A stretch of 64,000 nt of DNA from NCBI GenBank assembly GCA_945863885.1, contig CAMAZY010000008.1, positions 21,646-85,645 on the forward strand. The letters are read 5' to 3'. Below the pieces are notes generated by a model that ran no database searches, was not told where the DNA came from, and worked only from the letters and a program-made list of their open reading frames with translations. This DNA comes from an uncultured Clostridia bacterium (GTDB lineage Bacteria > Bacillota > Clostridia > Oscillospirales > Acutalibacteraceae). A program made the position numbers and the translations under genes. Position 1 is the first letter of the stretch. The number at the start of each line of letters is the position of its first letter. Of the stretch, positions 1 through 7,743 are shown one piece after another.

Positions 1-432
1 ATCGTCATCGAAGGAAAAAGTCCGCTTGGTGAAATTATTGCGACGGGCAGCCCGGTCGATGCACAGATTTCAGTTCCGGTTATTGAAAATATCTTTTATC
101 CAAAAGCTCCGCTTCATGACGGCGCTATGATTATTCGGGATAACCGGATCAATGCCGCCGGATGCATTCTGCCGCTGACGCAGGCTCAGATCGGCCGGGA
201 TCTCGGCACAAGACACAGAGCCGCAGTCGGAATGAGTGAGCACTCCGACGCCCTAATCGTTGTTGTTTCAGAAGAAACCGGTCAGATCTCCGTTGCCAAA
301 GATTCGGTGCTGACCCGAAATATTTCTAATGGCGAGCTTCTTGAAAAGCTGATGCAATTCCTCATCACGGACGATTCAGACAAAAAGAACAACAAAAAAA
401 ATCGCAGGAGGAAAGACGCTGATGAAGAATAA
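1..432 (+). CDS. cdaA: Diadenylate cyclase CdaA, 3' part only
   Basis: The reading frame is already open at base 1, so the N-terminal membrane helices lie outside the window. The visible part is the DAC/DisA_N catalytic domain, which condenses two ATP into c-di-AMP. The family signature DGA is at about bases 118-126 (LHDGAMII) and the RHR signature at about 211-219 (TRHRAAVGMSE). The tail after base 380 is Lys/Asn/Arg-rich. The last codons overlap the cdaR start by 11 bp, so the two are translationally coupled, as expected for the CdaA-CdaR pair. glmM, usually third in this operon, does not follow here. Confidence 0.95.
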   Translation: MVIEGKSPLGEIIATGSPVDAQISVPVIENIFYPKAPLHDGAMIIRDNRINAAGCILPLTQAQIGRDLGTRHRAAVGMSEHSDALIVVVSEETGQISVAKDSVLTRNISNGELLEKLMQFLITDDSDKKNNKKNRRRKDADEE

Positions 433-1738
433 AAAGACTTTTGAGAAGCTGTTTTATAACAACAAGTTTGTTTTGGCTTTTTCTGTTTTTCTTGCTGTCA
501 TTTTTTGGGCTGCGGTTAAGATGAATTACAGCGACAACACAACCCGGATCATTTCCGATGTCAGAATCTCATTGGACACCACTTTTACAAAGGACAATGA
601 TTTTGTTGCCTTTGTTGATTCGGACAAGCTTACGGTTGATGTTGAAGTATCCGGTAAAAGCTATGTCATCAACTCCAAGTCCTTCAGCAAAGACAATATC
701 ACCGTTGAAGCATCGAGCGGATATATAGACTCGGCAGGTTATAAGGTTATCACTCTTTCAGCAAAATCAAGCGAAGCGGATGTTTCCGTTATCAGTGTCA
801 ATCCGTCAACCGTTACGGTCTTTTATGACCGCAAAACTACGGAAACCTTCAACGTTGAAGCCAGGCTGAACAATAAGCTTGACACCCTGGTAAGCGACGG
901 ATACAGTGTCGGTCAGCCGGTTCCTTCGTTGAGCACGGTTGACGTCAGCGGGCCTGCATCGGTTGTTGAAAAAATAAAGAAGGTTTATTTTGAAGCAACA
1001 CTTGACGATAATAATCTGCCGCTGAAGGAAACAAGAGAAGTAATGGCTGAGGTAAGCTTTGATCTTACAAACGAAAAAGGTTCACAATTTTTAGTTTGTG
1101 ACAGTCTGGCCAGCGAAGCGAATACGGCAACCATTACCATTCCCGTTTCAAGAGTAAAAACCGTCCCGACGACCGTAAAGTTTATCAACGAACCGGAGAA
1201 TTTTGAAAACAATCCGCCGAAAGTCAGCATCAACCCGTCGAAGATTGAAATTTCTTACAATCCGCTTGATGATACGGATTACGAATCCTTCAATGTCGGA
1301 ACTATTGATTTTAAAGAACTTGAAAACGGACAGAATACATTTGAGTTTACGCCCGATGAAAAGTCAGTCGTAAACATTGTCGATTCTTCAATCAAGACAT
1401 TTACCGTCCGTGTCAACCTTTATTCGCAAAGTCAGACGACCGTGAACGCCACCGGTTCCAAAACGGTTTTACTCAATCAGGCTGACGGCTACGAATACGC
1501 TGTAAATCTTGACACAACCGGACTTGACAGCGTGAAAATAATCGGGCCGAAAGCTCAAATTGACAAAATCACGCCCGATATGCTTCAGATTGAAATCAAC
1601 GTTTCTTCTCTTGAAGCCGCAATTTCTACGCCTCAATCCGTCCGGATTTCGAATATTTCTATTCAGTCCGATTACGGAAAAAGCTGTTGGGTCAGCGGAA
1701 AATATAACGCTTATGTAACGGTAAACAAAAAGCAATAA
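422..1738 (+). CDS. cdaR: CdaR, YbbR-domain regulator of CdaA
   Basis: This 438-residue protein has one N-terminal membrane helix at about residues 15-35, followed by an extracytoplasmic part built of repeated beta-rich YbbR modules. Recurrent phrases such as VDVSGP, VKIIGP and KTVPTTVKF mark the modules. CdaR proteins bind and modulate the membrane diadenylate cyclase CdaA encoded just upstream. An AGGAGG sits at about 409-414 inside the cdaA end, and the ATG at 422 overlaps it. Sequence of YbbR repeats diverges quickly, so the exact number of modules (about four) is an estimate; the family call is firm from context plus architecture. Confidence 0.9.
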   Translation: MKNKKTFEKLFYNNKFVLAFSVFLAVIFWAAVKMNYSDNTTRIISDVRISLDTTFTKDNDFVAFVDSDKLTVDVEVSGKSYVINSKSFSKDNITVEASSGYIDSAGYKVITLSAKSSEADVSVISVNPSTVTVFYDRKTTETFNVEARLNNKLDTLVSDGYSVGQPVPSLSTVDVSGPASVVEKIKKVYFEATLDDNNLPLKETREVMAEVSFDLTNEKGSQFLVCDSLASEANTATITIPVSRVKTVPTTVKFINEPENFENNPPKVSINPSKIEISYNPLDDTDYESFNVGTIDFKELENGQNTFEFTPDEKSVVNIVDSSIKTFTVRVNLYSQSQTTVNATGSKTVLLNQADGYEYAVNLDTTGLDSVKIIGPKAQIDKITPDMLQIEINVSSLEAAISTPQSVRISNISIQSDYGKSCWVSGKYNAYVTVNKKQ

Positions 1739-1743
1739 TTGTT

Positions 1744-1769
1744 TCGGTGAGCAGGTAACTGTTCACCGA
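1744..1769 (+). terminator. Strong hairpin after cdaR, weak terminator
   Basis: An 11-bp stem (1744-1754 with 1759-1769, one G-U pair) closes a GTAA tetraloop just after the cdaR stop. The bases that follow (TTCATTACC) are only mildly T-rich, so it may be an mRNA-end stabiliser rather than an efficient terminator. A second short hairpin (1795-1800 with 1807-1812) lies just before the ribosome binding site of the next gene. Confidence 0.4.
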
Positions 1770-1824
1770 TTCATTACCAATAAATGAAAGGACATTGCCG
1801 CATTATCGGCAAAAAAGGTGAAAA

Positions 1825-2598
1825 ATGCTGTATAAATTTATCATTTGTTTTATTGCGGGAATCGGCGCAGGCCTCGGAACCGGTTTTGCCGGTATGAGTG
1901 CCGCCGCCGTAATCAGCCCCATGTTGATTACTTTTCTCGGTCTTCCGGCCTATCAGGCGGTCGGTATCGCCCTGGCAAGCGATGTTCTTGCGAGTGCCGT
2001 CAGTGCTTATACTTACGGAAAAAGCAAGAATCTTGATATAAAGAACGGGTCGATCATGATGGCAAGCGTTCTTTGCTTTACCATGATCGGCAGCTGGGTT
2101 TCGAACATGGTTCCGAATACGACTATGGGCTCAATGTCTCAGATTATGACCGTTTTTCTCGGCATTAAATTTATCGTCAAGCCCGTCATGACAACCAAAG
2201 AGAGCATGTCAGAAAAGCTCAGTGCCGGGCAAAGAGTCATACGCTCGATTCTTTGCGGATGCATGATCGGCTTTATCTGCGGTTTCGTGGGCGCCGGCGG
2301 CGGAATGATGATGCTTCTTGTATTGGTGACAGTTCTGGGATATGAGCTTAAAACCGCTGTCGGAACAAGTGTTTTCATTATGGCGTTTACAGCTTTTACC
2401 GGTTCAGCCAGTCACTTTGTGATTTCCCGGGAAATCACCGACATCTGGGCGCTTGTGTTCTGTGTAATCTCAACGCTGATCTGGGCATTGATTGCCGCAA
2501 AAATCGCAAACAAGGCAAGCGCAAAAACACTAAACCGTGTTACCGGTTTAGTGCTCATAATCGTCGGTATCGTGACCGTTGTATTCAAATATATCTGA
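1825..2598 (+). CDS. TSUP (TauE/SafE) family membrane exporter
   Basis: The 257-residue protein is almost wholly hydrophobic, with about eight helices in two similar halves. Each half carries the Gly-rich TSUP signature: GIGAGLGTGFAGMS near the N-terminus and GFVGAGGGMMMLL in the middle. TSUP proteins are secondary transporters of sulfite, sulfoacetate, taurine-derived or other small organic anions; the substrate cannot be read here. AGGTG at 1816-1820 precedes the ATG by four bases. It is convergent with the aconitase X operon, with adjacent stop codons at 2598/2599, and its 3' coding end contains a hairpin that fits a terminator for the opposite strand. Confidence 0.88.
   Translation: MLYKFIICFIAGIGAGLGTGFAGMSAAAVISPMLITFLGLPAYQAVGIALASDVLASAVSAYTYGKSKNLDIKNGSIMMASVLCFTMIGSWVSNMVPNTTMGSMSQIMTVFLGIKFIVKPVMTTKESMSEKLSAGQRVIRSILCGCMIGFICGFVGAGGGMMMLLVLVTVLGYELKTAVGTSVFIMAFTAFTGSASHFVISREITDIWALVFCVISTLIWALIAAKIANKASAKTLNRVTGLVLIIVGIVTVVFKYI
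2523..2553 (-). terminator. Rho-independent terminator of the acnX operon, inside the TSUP CDS
   Basis: A perfect 10-bp stem (2528-2537 with 2544-2553, 6-base loop) is followed on the minus strand by five T at 2527-2523. It lies about 46 bp past the stop of the minus-strand small subunit gene, but within the plus-strand TSUP coding sequence. Confidence 0.7.
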
Positions 2599-3042
2599 TC
2601 AATCAACTTCGACCGTGCCGTCGTCTTTGATCGTGATCGTCATGCCGTCTTTGACGTAGTTTAAAAACTCATCACCGAGACAGTCAACGACAGGCATGGT
2701 AATATCATCAAGCCATACTTCAGCCAGAACGGCGCCGGACGCTGCAAGCGAATCAATGTGATTGGCAAACAGCATGCAAGCCGGCTGACGCTTCATAGCG
2801 CAGGCACAATATAAAACCAGACCGCCCGTTGTTGAGCCGATCGTCTGAGGCAGACAAAGTGCGGCCCCTGCCATCTGCTTACCGTACAGATCGGGATTGT
2901 TCTGATCGCCGCAGGTGGCTTTTTTGTCGCCGAACTGCAAGGCCTTCTGGAAAGACGCAAGCGTATTCAGTCCCCCGTGAGAAACAAGCGCTTTGGCTGT
3001 TATCGTTCCGGGTGTTACTGTTCTTCCTTTAAAAACTTTCAT
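2599..3042 (-). CDS. Aconitase X small subunit (DUF126 swivel domain)
   Basis: The 147-residue protein is the swivelling domain partner of the aconitase X catalytic subunit. Family phrases visible include GGLNTLASFQ, SIG-like TIGSTTGGLVL, and a conserved hydrophobic beta core with a DxxTITIKDDG-like ending. The ATG at 3042 shares one base with the TGA of the large subunit gene (TGATG), and GGAGG lies eight bases upstream inside that gene, so the two subunits are translationally coupled and presumably form one enzyme. In other lineages the pair is a phosphomevalonate dehydratase (archaea) or cis-3-hydroxy-L-proline dehydratase (some bacteria). Which substrate applies here is not evident. Confidence 0.85.
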   Translation of the reverse strand: MKVFKGRTVTPGTITAKALVSHGGLNTLASFQKALQFGDKKATCGDQNNPDLYGKQMAGAALCLPQTIGSTTGGLVLYCACAMKRQPACMLFANHIDSLAASGAVLAEVWLDDITMPVVDCLGDEFLNYVKDGMTITIKDDGTVEVD

Positions 3043-4325
3043 CACTTTGCACCTCCTTTTGTGATTTCTTTAAGGATTTCATCATCGGTATAATATTTCG
3101 CCGTTGTATAAGTACGAAGCTTATTTGATGATGTGATGACAGGCATTTTCGCACATAAGGGATTATTCATATACATCAGCGGGCAGATATAAGAAGTTAT
3201 AACCCCGGTATCCTTGAGCCGCTTCGCATACGATGTTTTTTCAAATTCCTTCAAAACGCCCGGTGCCGCTGTGAACACTGTCGGAATGCTCACCCTTTGG
3301 GCACCGCTTTCCCGAAGTGCCTGCTCTACCCTGTCCGTCCACGATTTGAGCTGTTCAAGCGACATATGCGGACAGCCCATGAAGCAAAGCTTCGGCTTGG
3401 CGTTCTTGTCCTTCCAGACAACAGGATAGCTTGCCTTGACTCTTTCAAGCTCGGCATCATCGATTATGTATTCTTTTGCACCCTCGGCGATAAGGGCTTC
3501 CCCGTGCTTTTTGGCTTCCGGCGTAAGATTGGCAATATGATAAAGACCAACAGCACCGTTGGATGCCGTAGCCGCACCGAAATCCTTGAGATAAGTACAG
3601 GCCTTTTCGTCAAGCGTGTCGCCGAGCCACTGATCAAGACCGAAAACGTACGGAACGTCCTCCATGACCTTCATACCGATTGCGGAACCTAAAAGCTGCG
3701 CTTCGGGCTTTTGGGAGGTGTTAACCCTGACAATCCATGTCGCCTTTCTTCCCTCGTCGGTAAGAAGACCGAAATACGGAACATAGCCCACAATCGAGCC
3801 CATGATATCCATAATGCCCGAGTTACGGTTGCAGCGTGCGCCGAGCACCGAGTTAGCATAAACAACGGCCGATGATTCCGACCAGCTTAAGATATCGCCT
3901 TCCTTCGGCTTGTTACCGACCTCGGACATATAACAGGTACAAGTGAAAGCGTCCTTATCCATAAGTCCGAGCTTTTCAAGCTGATTTTCATAATAATCCT
4001 GCTTGGAATACATGAATTTTTTGAAAATGAAGTTCTGGAGAATATTGCTCGGAACGTTCGGATCAATCGGTCTCGGGTCCGCCGAAAACTTCTGACCGGA
4101 CTTAACACCCTCGGCAATCAGCTTTTCCATCAGTTCATAGACCGGCGTAAGCGCCTTAAGACCGAAAGATGTAACGAGATGGTTGTATTGCGAAGTTACG
4201 GCCACCATTTTTTCGGCGCCGAAGGCTTCTCCGAACATCACAAGCGTTTTCATTACCTTGGCGAGAGTTTCGCCTTTCTGACCGTCAAGGATCGCCTGTT
4301 GGTCAGGGGTTAAAATCATAGACAT
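3042..4325 (-). CDS. Aconitase X catalytic (large) subunit
   Basis: This 427-residue protein is the catalytic subunit of aconitase X (formerly DUF521), an Fe-S hydro-lyase. Visible family motifs are SWSESSAVVYANSVLGARC, GIMDIMGSIVGYVPYFGLL, FMGCPHMSLEQL and a late ICPLMYMNN. The cysteines in GARC, GCPH and ICPL are candidate cluster ligands. The start is chosen at ATG 4325 because AGGAGG stands six bases before it; the frame stays open 43 codons further upstream but without such a site. No proline racemase, amino acid transporter or mevalonate gene lies beside it, so the physiological substrate is open. The enzyme class is firm, the reaction is not. Confidence 0.88.
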   Translation of the reverse strand: MSMILTPDQQAILDGQKGETLAKVMKTLVMFGEAFGAEKMVAVTSQYNHLVTSFGLKALTPVYELMEKLIAEGVKSGQKFSADPRPIDPNVPSNILQNFIFKKFMYSKQDYYENQLEKLGLMDKDAFTCTCYMSEVGNKPKEGDILSWSESSAVVYANSVLGARCNRNSGIMDIMGSIVGYVPYFGLLTDEGRKATWIVRVNTSQKPEAQLLGSAIGMKVMEDVPYVFGLDQWLGDTLDEKACTYLKDFGAATASNGAVGLYHIANLTPEAKKHGEALIAEGAKEYIIDDAELERVKASYPVVWKDKNAKPKLCFMGCPHMSLEQLKSWTDRVEQALRESGAQRVSIPTVFTAAPGVLKEFEKTSYAKRLKDTGVITSYICPLMYMNNPLCAKMPVITSSNKLRTYTTAKYYTDDEILKEITKGGAK

Positions 4326-4370
4326 ATTTTTCCTCCTATCTTTCCTCTCTGTTATGATTTCTACGAGTAA

Positions 4371-4399
4371 AGCGTACACCGAAAATATAAATAAGTCAA
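4371..4399 (-). promoter_or_regulatory. Candidate promoter of the acnX operon
   Basis: On the minus strand a TTGACT (4399-4394) is separated by 17 bp from TACGCT (4376-4371), with the acnX large subunit start about 45 bp further on. The -35 is good and the -10 is weak. The rest of the AT-rich divergent region 4326-4652 shows no other gene; I cannot pick a convincing plus-strand promoter in it. Confidence 0.45.
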
Positions 4400-4652
4400 G
4401 TGAGATACAGCAATTTAAACAAAAAAATATAGTGATTTGCGCTATTTTTGTCATCTATACCCTCGGAATCAGCCGATAAGATTACAACGAACGATACAAT
4501 AGTATATGTTGATAAATTTCCGGAACATGAACACAAAAAAAAGCGAATCAAGAAATTAATATATTATTAACATTTCTGTAAAACACTATACAAAATAACA
4601 TATTAGAATTTTCAAGATTATATTGTTAAAATTCTAAAAATGAGTGATAAAA

Positions 4653-4961
4653 ATGCTTACAGAATGTATAATGATGGCAATCGCCGGGCTGATTATGATA
4701 ATCGTAGGAATCTTTTCGATTTCACAGGATGCATTTTATCTGCCGTGGTTCACAAGAAGTAAAGTGGCCGACGAACACCTGAACAAGTACGCAAACGGTA
4801 TGGGAGCCGGAAGCGTTTTCATCGGTCTCGGTATTACCGGCACTGCTATCGCCCGTATCTTCACCTCAGGTGAAAAAATATGGCTTATCGCTGCTGCCGG
4901 ATGCACAGCGGGGCTGATTGTAATCGCAATCAGCTATTTTGGTTACGGAAAGCGTCATTGA
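4653..4961 (+). CDS. Small membrane protein, DUF3784-like
   Basis: This is a predicted 102-residue protein with about three membrane helices: residues 5-22, a Gly-rich helix near 48-68, and 75-95. The loop LPWFTRSKVADEHLNKYAN between the first two resembles the linker of DUF3784-type small membrane proteins. The function is unknown. An upstream in-frame GTG (4644) is the alternative start; neither has a strong ribosome binding site. The gene is convergent with thiN and overlaps its 3' end by 32 bp. A GCTTGCC/GGCAAGC hairpin at 4968-4993, inside thiN, could end its transcript, but this is weak. Confidence 0.6.
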   Translation: MLTECIMMAIAGLIMIIVGIFSISQDAFYLPWFTRSKVADEHLNKYANGMGAGSVFIGLGITGTAIARIFTSGEKIWLIAAAGCTAGLIVIAISYFGYGKRH

Positions 4962-5580
4962 GAAACGGCTTGCCTTCCCACATGACGGCAAGCGTACCGT
5001 TTTCAACGCTGACAAGGCTGTTTGTTTTCATAAATTCATTACTTACCGCCATCGGATTTGACGAAGAAAGCGAAAAATTTGTGACCTGATATTTGAGTCC
5101 TTTTATATCAATTCCCAGGCTTTGATTACTTAACGAGAAAACGGAGATCATTCCTTCGTTTTCTTTTTTAAAGCTTATTGAATCGTTCTTGACGGCGGTA
5201 ACGTGATAGTGACTTCCGACAAGCAGTCCTTTTGCACCGTGTTCGCAAAGAAATGATAAAAGCTGTATGTTGGCAAAAGTGTGGTCAAGTCTTCCGCCGA
5301 GCATCCCGTACAGAATAAAGGTTTTGTATCCCTTTTCAAGGCCGATTTTCACGGCAAGCATAGAATCGGTATCATCTTTTTCGGGCGGATGAACAATCAC
5401 ATTCTTTCCTTGCGGAATCGACCCGAAAGAATCAAAATCTCCGACAGTAAGATCCGGCTCGATACCGTTTTTTAAAGCAGCCGAGTAACCGGCATCTGCA
5501 CAGATTACATAGTCTTCTTTTGTGCGGTTTATATCGATTTTTTCGCACTCACCCGCTCCGATTACATAACAAATACCCAT
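4930..5580 (-). CDS. thiN: Thiamine pyrophosphokinase
   Basis: The 216-residue protein transfers pyrophosphate from ATP to thiamine, giving thiamine diphosphate in the cytoplasm. The three family signatures are present in order: GDFDS (about residues 47-51), EKDDTDSML (about 67-75) and GGRLDHTFANI (about 94-104). Length is normal for the family. In Bacillus, thiN sits in the prkC-rsgA cluster next to spoVM; here it has moved about 32 kb away from that cluster. It has its own promoter with an extended -10. No THI-box riboswitch is visible upstream. The tail overlaps the convergent small membrane protein gene by 32 bp. Confidence 0.93.
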   Translation of the reverse strand: MGICYVIGAGECEKIDINRTKEDYVICADAGYSAALKNGIEPDLTVGDFDSFGSIPQGKNVIVHPPEKDDTDSMLAVKIGLEKGYKTFILYGMLGGRLDHTFANIQLLSFLCEHGAKGLLVGSHYHVTAVKNDSISFKKENEGMISVFSLSNQSLGIDIKGLKYQVTNFSLSSSNPMAVSNEFMKTNSLVSVENGTLAVMWEGKPFLNDAFRNQNS

Positions 5581-5606
5581 TTTTCAATCCTTCTTTCTTG
5601 TCTTTC

Positions 5607-5635
5607 AGTATACCATAACCCGGTGTTTTTTACAA
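5607..5635 (-). promoter_or_regulatory. thiN promoter with extended -10
   Basis: On the minus strand TTGTAA (5635-5630) is followed after 17 bp by TGG-TATACT (-10 at 5612-5607). The thiN start lies 27 bp downstream of the -10. Confidence 0.65.
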
Positions 5636-5645
5636 CATGGTATAC
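5608..5645. promoter_or_regulatory. 9-bp inverted repeat between thiN and the symporter gene
   Basis: GTATACCAT at 5608-5616 and its exact complement ATGGTATAC at 5637-5645 flank 20 bp in the divergent thiN/AGCS spacer. Each arm contains an extended -10-like TGGTATAC facing its own gene. It is either a pair of face-to-face promoters or an operator. Confidence 0.45.
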
Positions 5646-5687
5646 CGATTTCAAATACTACATAACCTTTACTAAGGAGGGCGATTT

Positions 5688-7331
5688 ATGTCATCAGCAA
5701 CGGTTATATTAGAAAAAATCAGTAACTTCATCTGGGGAGGTCCCAATATTGTTTTACTCTTGGGCGCCGGAACATACTTCACTTTCAAATTAAAGTTTTT
5801 TCAGTTCAAAGATTCACCGCTTTGGTTGAAGAAAACACTTCTCTCCCTTTTCAAGAAAAATACGCATGACTATGATCCCGGAAAGTCTCTTTCGCCTTTT
5901 CAGGCTGTTGCAACGGCATTAGCGGCAACCATCGGTACGGGAAATATTGCCGGCGTGGCAACGGCTATCTCTGTCGGAGGTCCCGGAGCCGTTTTCTGGA
6001 TGTGGATGTCAGCCGTTTTAGGCATGATGACCAGTTACAGTGAAAACCTTCTCGGCGTTCAGTACCGGACCAAGGACGAAAACGGTGCGCTGAAAGGCGG
6101 ACCGATGTACTACATAAAAGATGCTTTTGAAAAAACGAAAAAGCTCAGATTTCTTGCAGGACCCTTTGCCGCTGTCTATGCTGTGTTTTTGATTTTCGCA
6201 AGTTTCGGAATCGGCAACATGACGCAAACGAACTGTATTGCCACTTCCATTCATGCGAGCTTCGGCGTTAATGAAACTCTGATCGCTGTTGTTTTAGCAG
6301 TTGTTGTCTATCTGATTATCCGTTCAGGCAAAAAGTCCATCAGCAGCGTTGCGGAAAAGATCGTGCCGTTTATGGCGGCATTTTATATTATCTGCTGTCT
6401 GACCATTCTTGTCATAAATTTCAGGAATATTCCGTATGTATTTTCTTCAATATTCAGAAATGCATTTGATTTTAAGGCAATTGCAGGTGGCGCCGGCGGA
6501 ATTGCTGTTTCCCGCTGCATCAGTGTCGGCATGAGAAGAGGCGTTTTTTCAAACGAAGCAGGACTTGGCGGATGTGTAACCGTCAGCTCCTGTTCGAGCA
6601 CAAGCAAGTCGGCGGAACAGGGTATGTGGGGAATTTTCCAGGTGTTTTTCGACACAATCATCATATGTTCGCTTACGGCTTTTGTCATTCTTTCGACAAA
6701 TGTCAAAGCGGTGAATCCGGACTATGCACTTTCCAATCTTTCACAGCAAACGCAATACATCTGCCTTGATGAAAGCATAAGCGCCGACAGCGGCTCCACT
6801 ATGCTGACCGACGTCAACGCCAACAGCGTTCTTTCCTATTCCGACAACACCGGTTCGTTCGAAAAGCTGAATAAGTATACCTATACGAACGTCATGTCCT
6901 TGAAAGGCGAATATGAAGACGGAACCCTCAAATCCGTTGATTTGAGCGAAGTTGAAGGAATCTCATTGGTCTCTCTCGCCTTTACCGAGCATTTAGGTTC
7001 TTTTGCCGGAAAGCTCTTATCAATCGCAACCGTTCTGTTCGCTTTTTCAACGGTTCTGGGCTGGTCTTCCTATGCGAGCGTAGCCATCGAATACTTGTTC
7101 GGCAAAAAAGCCATCAAGTTTTACTTTATCATCTGCGGTGTTCTTGCCTTTGTCGGCTCTGTGCTGAAAATCGAGGTGGTATGGACACTTTCGGATATTT
7201 TCAACGGTCTTATGGTAATTCCGAACGTAATCGGCCTGATTGCACACCGGAAAGAGGTTGCAAAAGTCACTGATGAATACCTGACGGATTACAACAAAAC
7301 CGTTCGGGAAAGGCTCATCAGCGAGACTTGA
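5688..7331 (+). CDS. AGCS family sodium:amino acid symporter
   Basis: A 547-residue polytopic membrane protein of the alanine/glycine:cation symporter family, importing small neutral amino acids with sodium. Family motifs include FQAVATALAATIGTGNIAGV (about 71-90), ALKGGPMYYI (134-143) and RGVFSNEAGLG (284-294). GGAGG precedes the ATG by seven bases. It is longer than the usual 450-490 residues because of a polar Ser/Asp-rich stretch at about 340-425, between helices late in the protein. Its closest neighbours are unrelated: thiN is divergent, and the next gene has its own promoter overlapping this stop codon. Confidence 0.93.
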   Translation: MSSATVILEKISNFIWGGPNIVLLLGAGTYFTFKLKFFQFKDSPLWLKKTLLSLFKKNTHDYDPGKSLSPFQAVATALAATIGTGNIAGVATAISVGGPGAVFWMWMSAVLGMMTSYSENLLGVQYRTKDENGALKGGPMYYIKDAFEKTKKLRFLAGPFAAVYAVFLIFASFGIGNMTQTNCIATSIHASFGVNETLIAVVLAVVVYLIIRSGKKSISSVAEKIVPFMAAFYIICCLTILVINFRNIPYVFSSIFRNAFDFKAIAGGAGGIAVSRCISVGMRRGVFSNEAGLGGCVTVSSCSSTSKSAEQGMWGIFQVFFDTIIICSLTAFVILSTNVKAVNPDYALSNLSQQTQYICLDESISADSGSTMLTDVNANSVLSYSDNTGSFEKLNKYTYTNVMSLKGEYEDGTLKSVDLSEVEGISLVSLAFTEHLGSFAGKLLSIATVLFAFSTVLGWSSYASVAIEYLFGKKAIKFYFIICGVLAFVGSVLKIEVVWTLSDIFNGLMVIPNVIGLIAHRKEVAKVTDEYLTDYNKTVRERLISET

Positions 7332-7356
7332 CGAAAAGACGAAGATATGATATATT
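7328..7356 (+). promoter_or_regulatory. Promoter of the ArsC/Spx-like gene
   Basis: TTGACG (7328-7333), a 17-bp spacer, then TATATT (7351-7356) preceded by TGA as an extended -10. The -35 overlaps the symporter stop codon (7329-7331). Confidence 0.7.
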
Positions 7357-7398
7357 TTGGAAGGCAAAAAAGATTCAGTGTTGAGCAAAGGAGCCTTT

Positions 7399-7743
7399 AT
7401 GAACATTCAGATTTTCGGTACGTCAAAATGCTTTGACACAAAGAAAGCGCAGCGGTATTTTAAAGAAAGAGGAATCAAATTTCAATTTGTCGATCTTTCA
7501 AAATACAGCATGAGCAAAGGTGAATTTAACAGTGTGTTATCCTGCGTTAAAGGTGACCTCGAATCGGTTATTAACCCCAAAGCAAAAAAATATGATTCGT
7601 CATTTATCAAATACCTTGCATCAAACGAAGCAAAAAGAGAAAAGCTTTTTGAAAATCAGGATTTATTTGTTACACCGATTGTAAGAAACGGAAAGAAAGC
7701 AACCTTCGGCTATCAGCCTGACATCTGGAAGGAATGGGAATAA
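7399..7743 (+). CDS. ArsC/Spx-family thioredoxin-fold protein
   Basis: This 114-residue protein has the arsenate reductase/Spx fold. It begins MNIQIFGTSKCFDTKKA with a single N-terminal Cys11 where ArsC and YffB proteins have their reactive cysteine, and keeps the late VTPIVRNGKKATFGYQ motif (TP-I/L-V-R) that closes the fold. It lacks the second cysteine of the Spx CxxC switch and the RPGFDE-like region of true Spx, so it is better called an ArsC-like oxidoreductase or regulator of unknown substrate. AAAGGAG stands five bases before ATG 7399. It is followed by the DUF896 gene with a one-base overlap. Confidence 0.8.
   Translation: MNIQIFGTSKCFDTKKAQRYFKERGIKFQFVDLSKYSMSKGEFNSVLSCVKGDLESVINPKAKKYDSSFIKYLASNEAKREKLFENQDLFVTPIVRNGKKATFGYQPDIWKEWE

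Noticed and set aside
1795..1812. 6-bp hairpin TTGCCG/CGGCAA before the TSUP gene considered as a riboswitch or terminator
   Set aside because: Too short, no T-tract, and no conserved aptamer sequence; kept only as a remark.
3297..3692. 131-codon plus-strand frame inside the acnX large subunit gene
   Set aside because: The minus strand carries conserved AcnX motifs throughout this stretch, so the frame is a shadow.
4862..4876. Palindrome TTCACCT-C-AGGTGAA near the end of the small membrane gene considered as a thiN terminator
   Set aside because: On the thiN strand it is followed by GATACGGG, not T residues.
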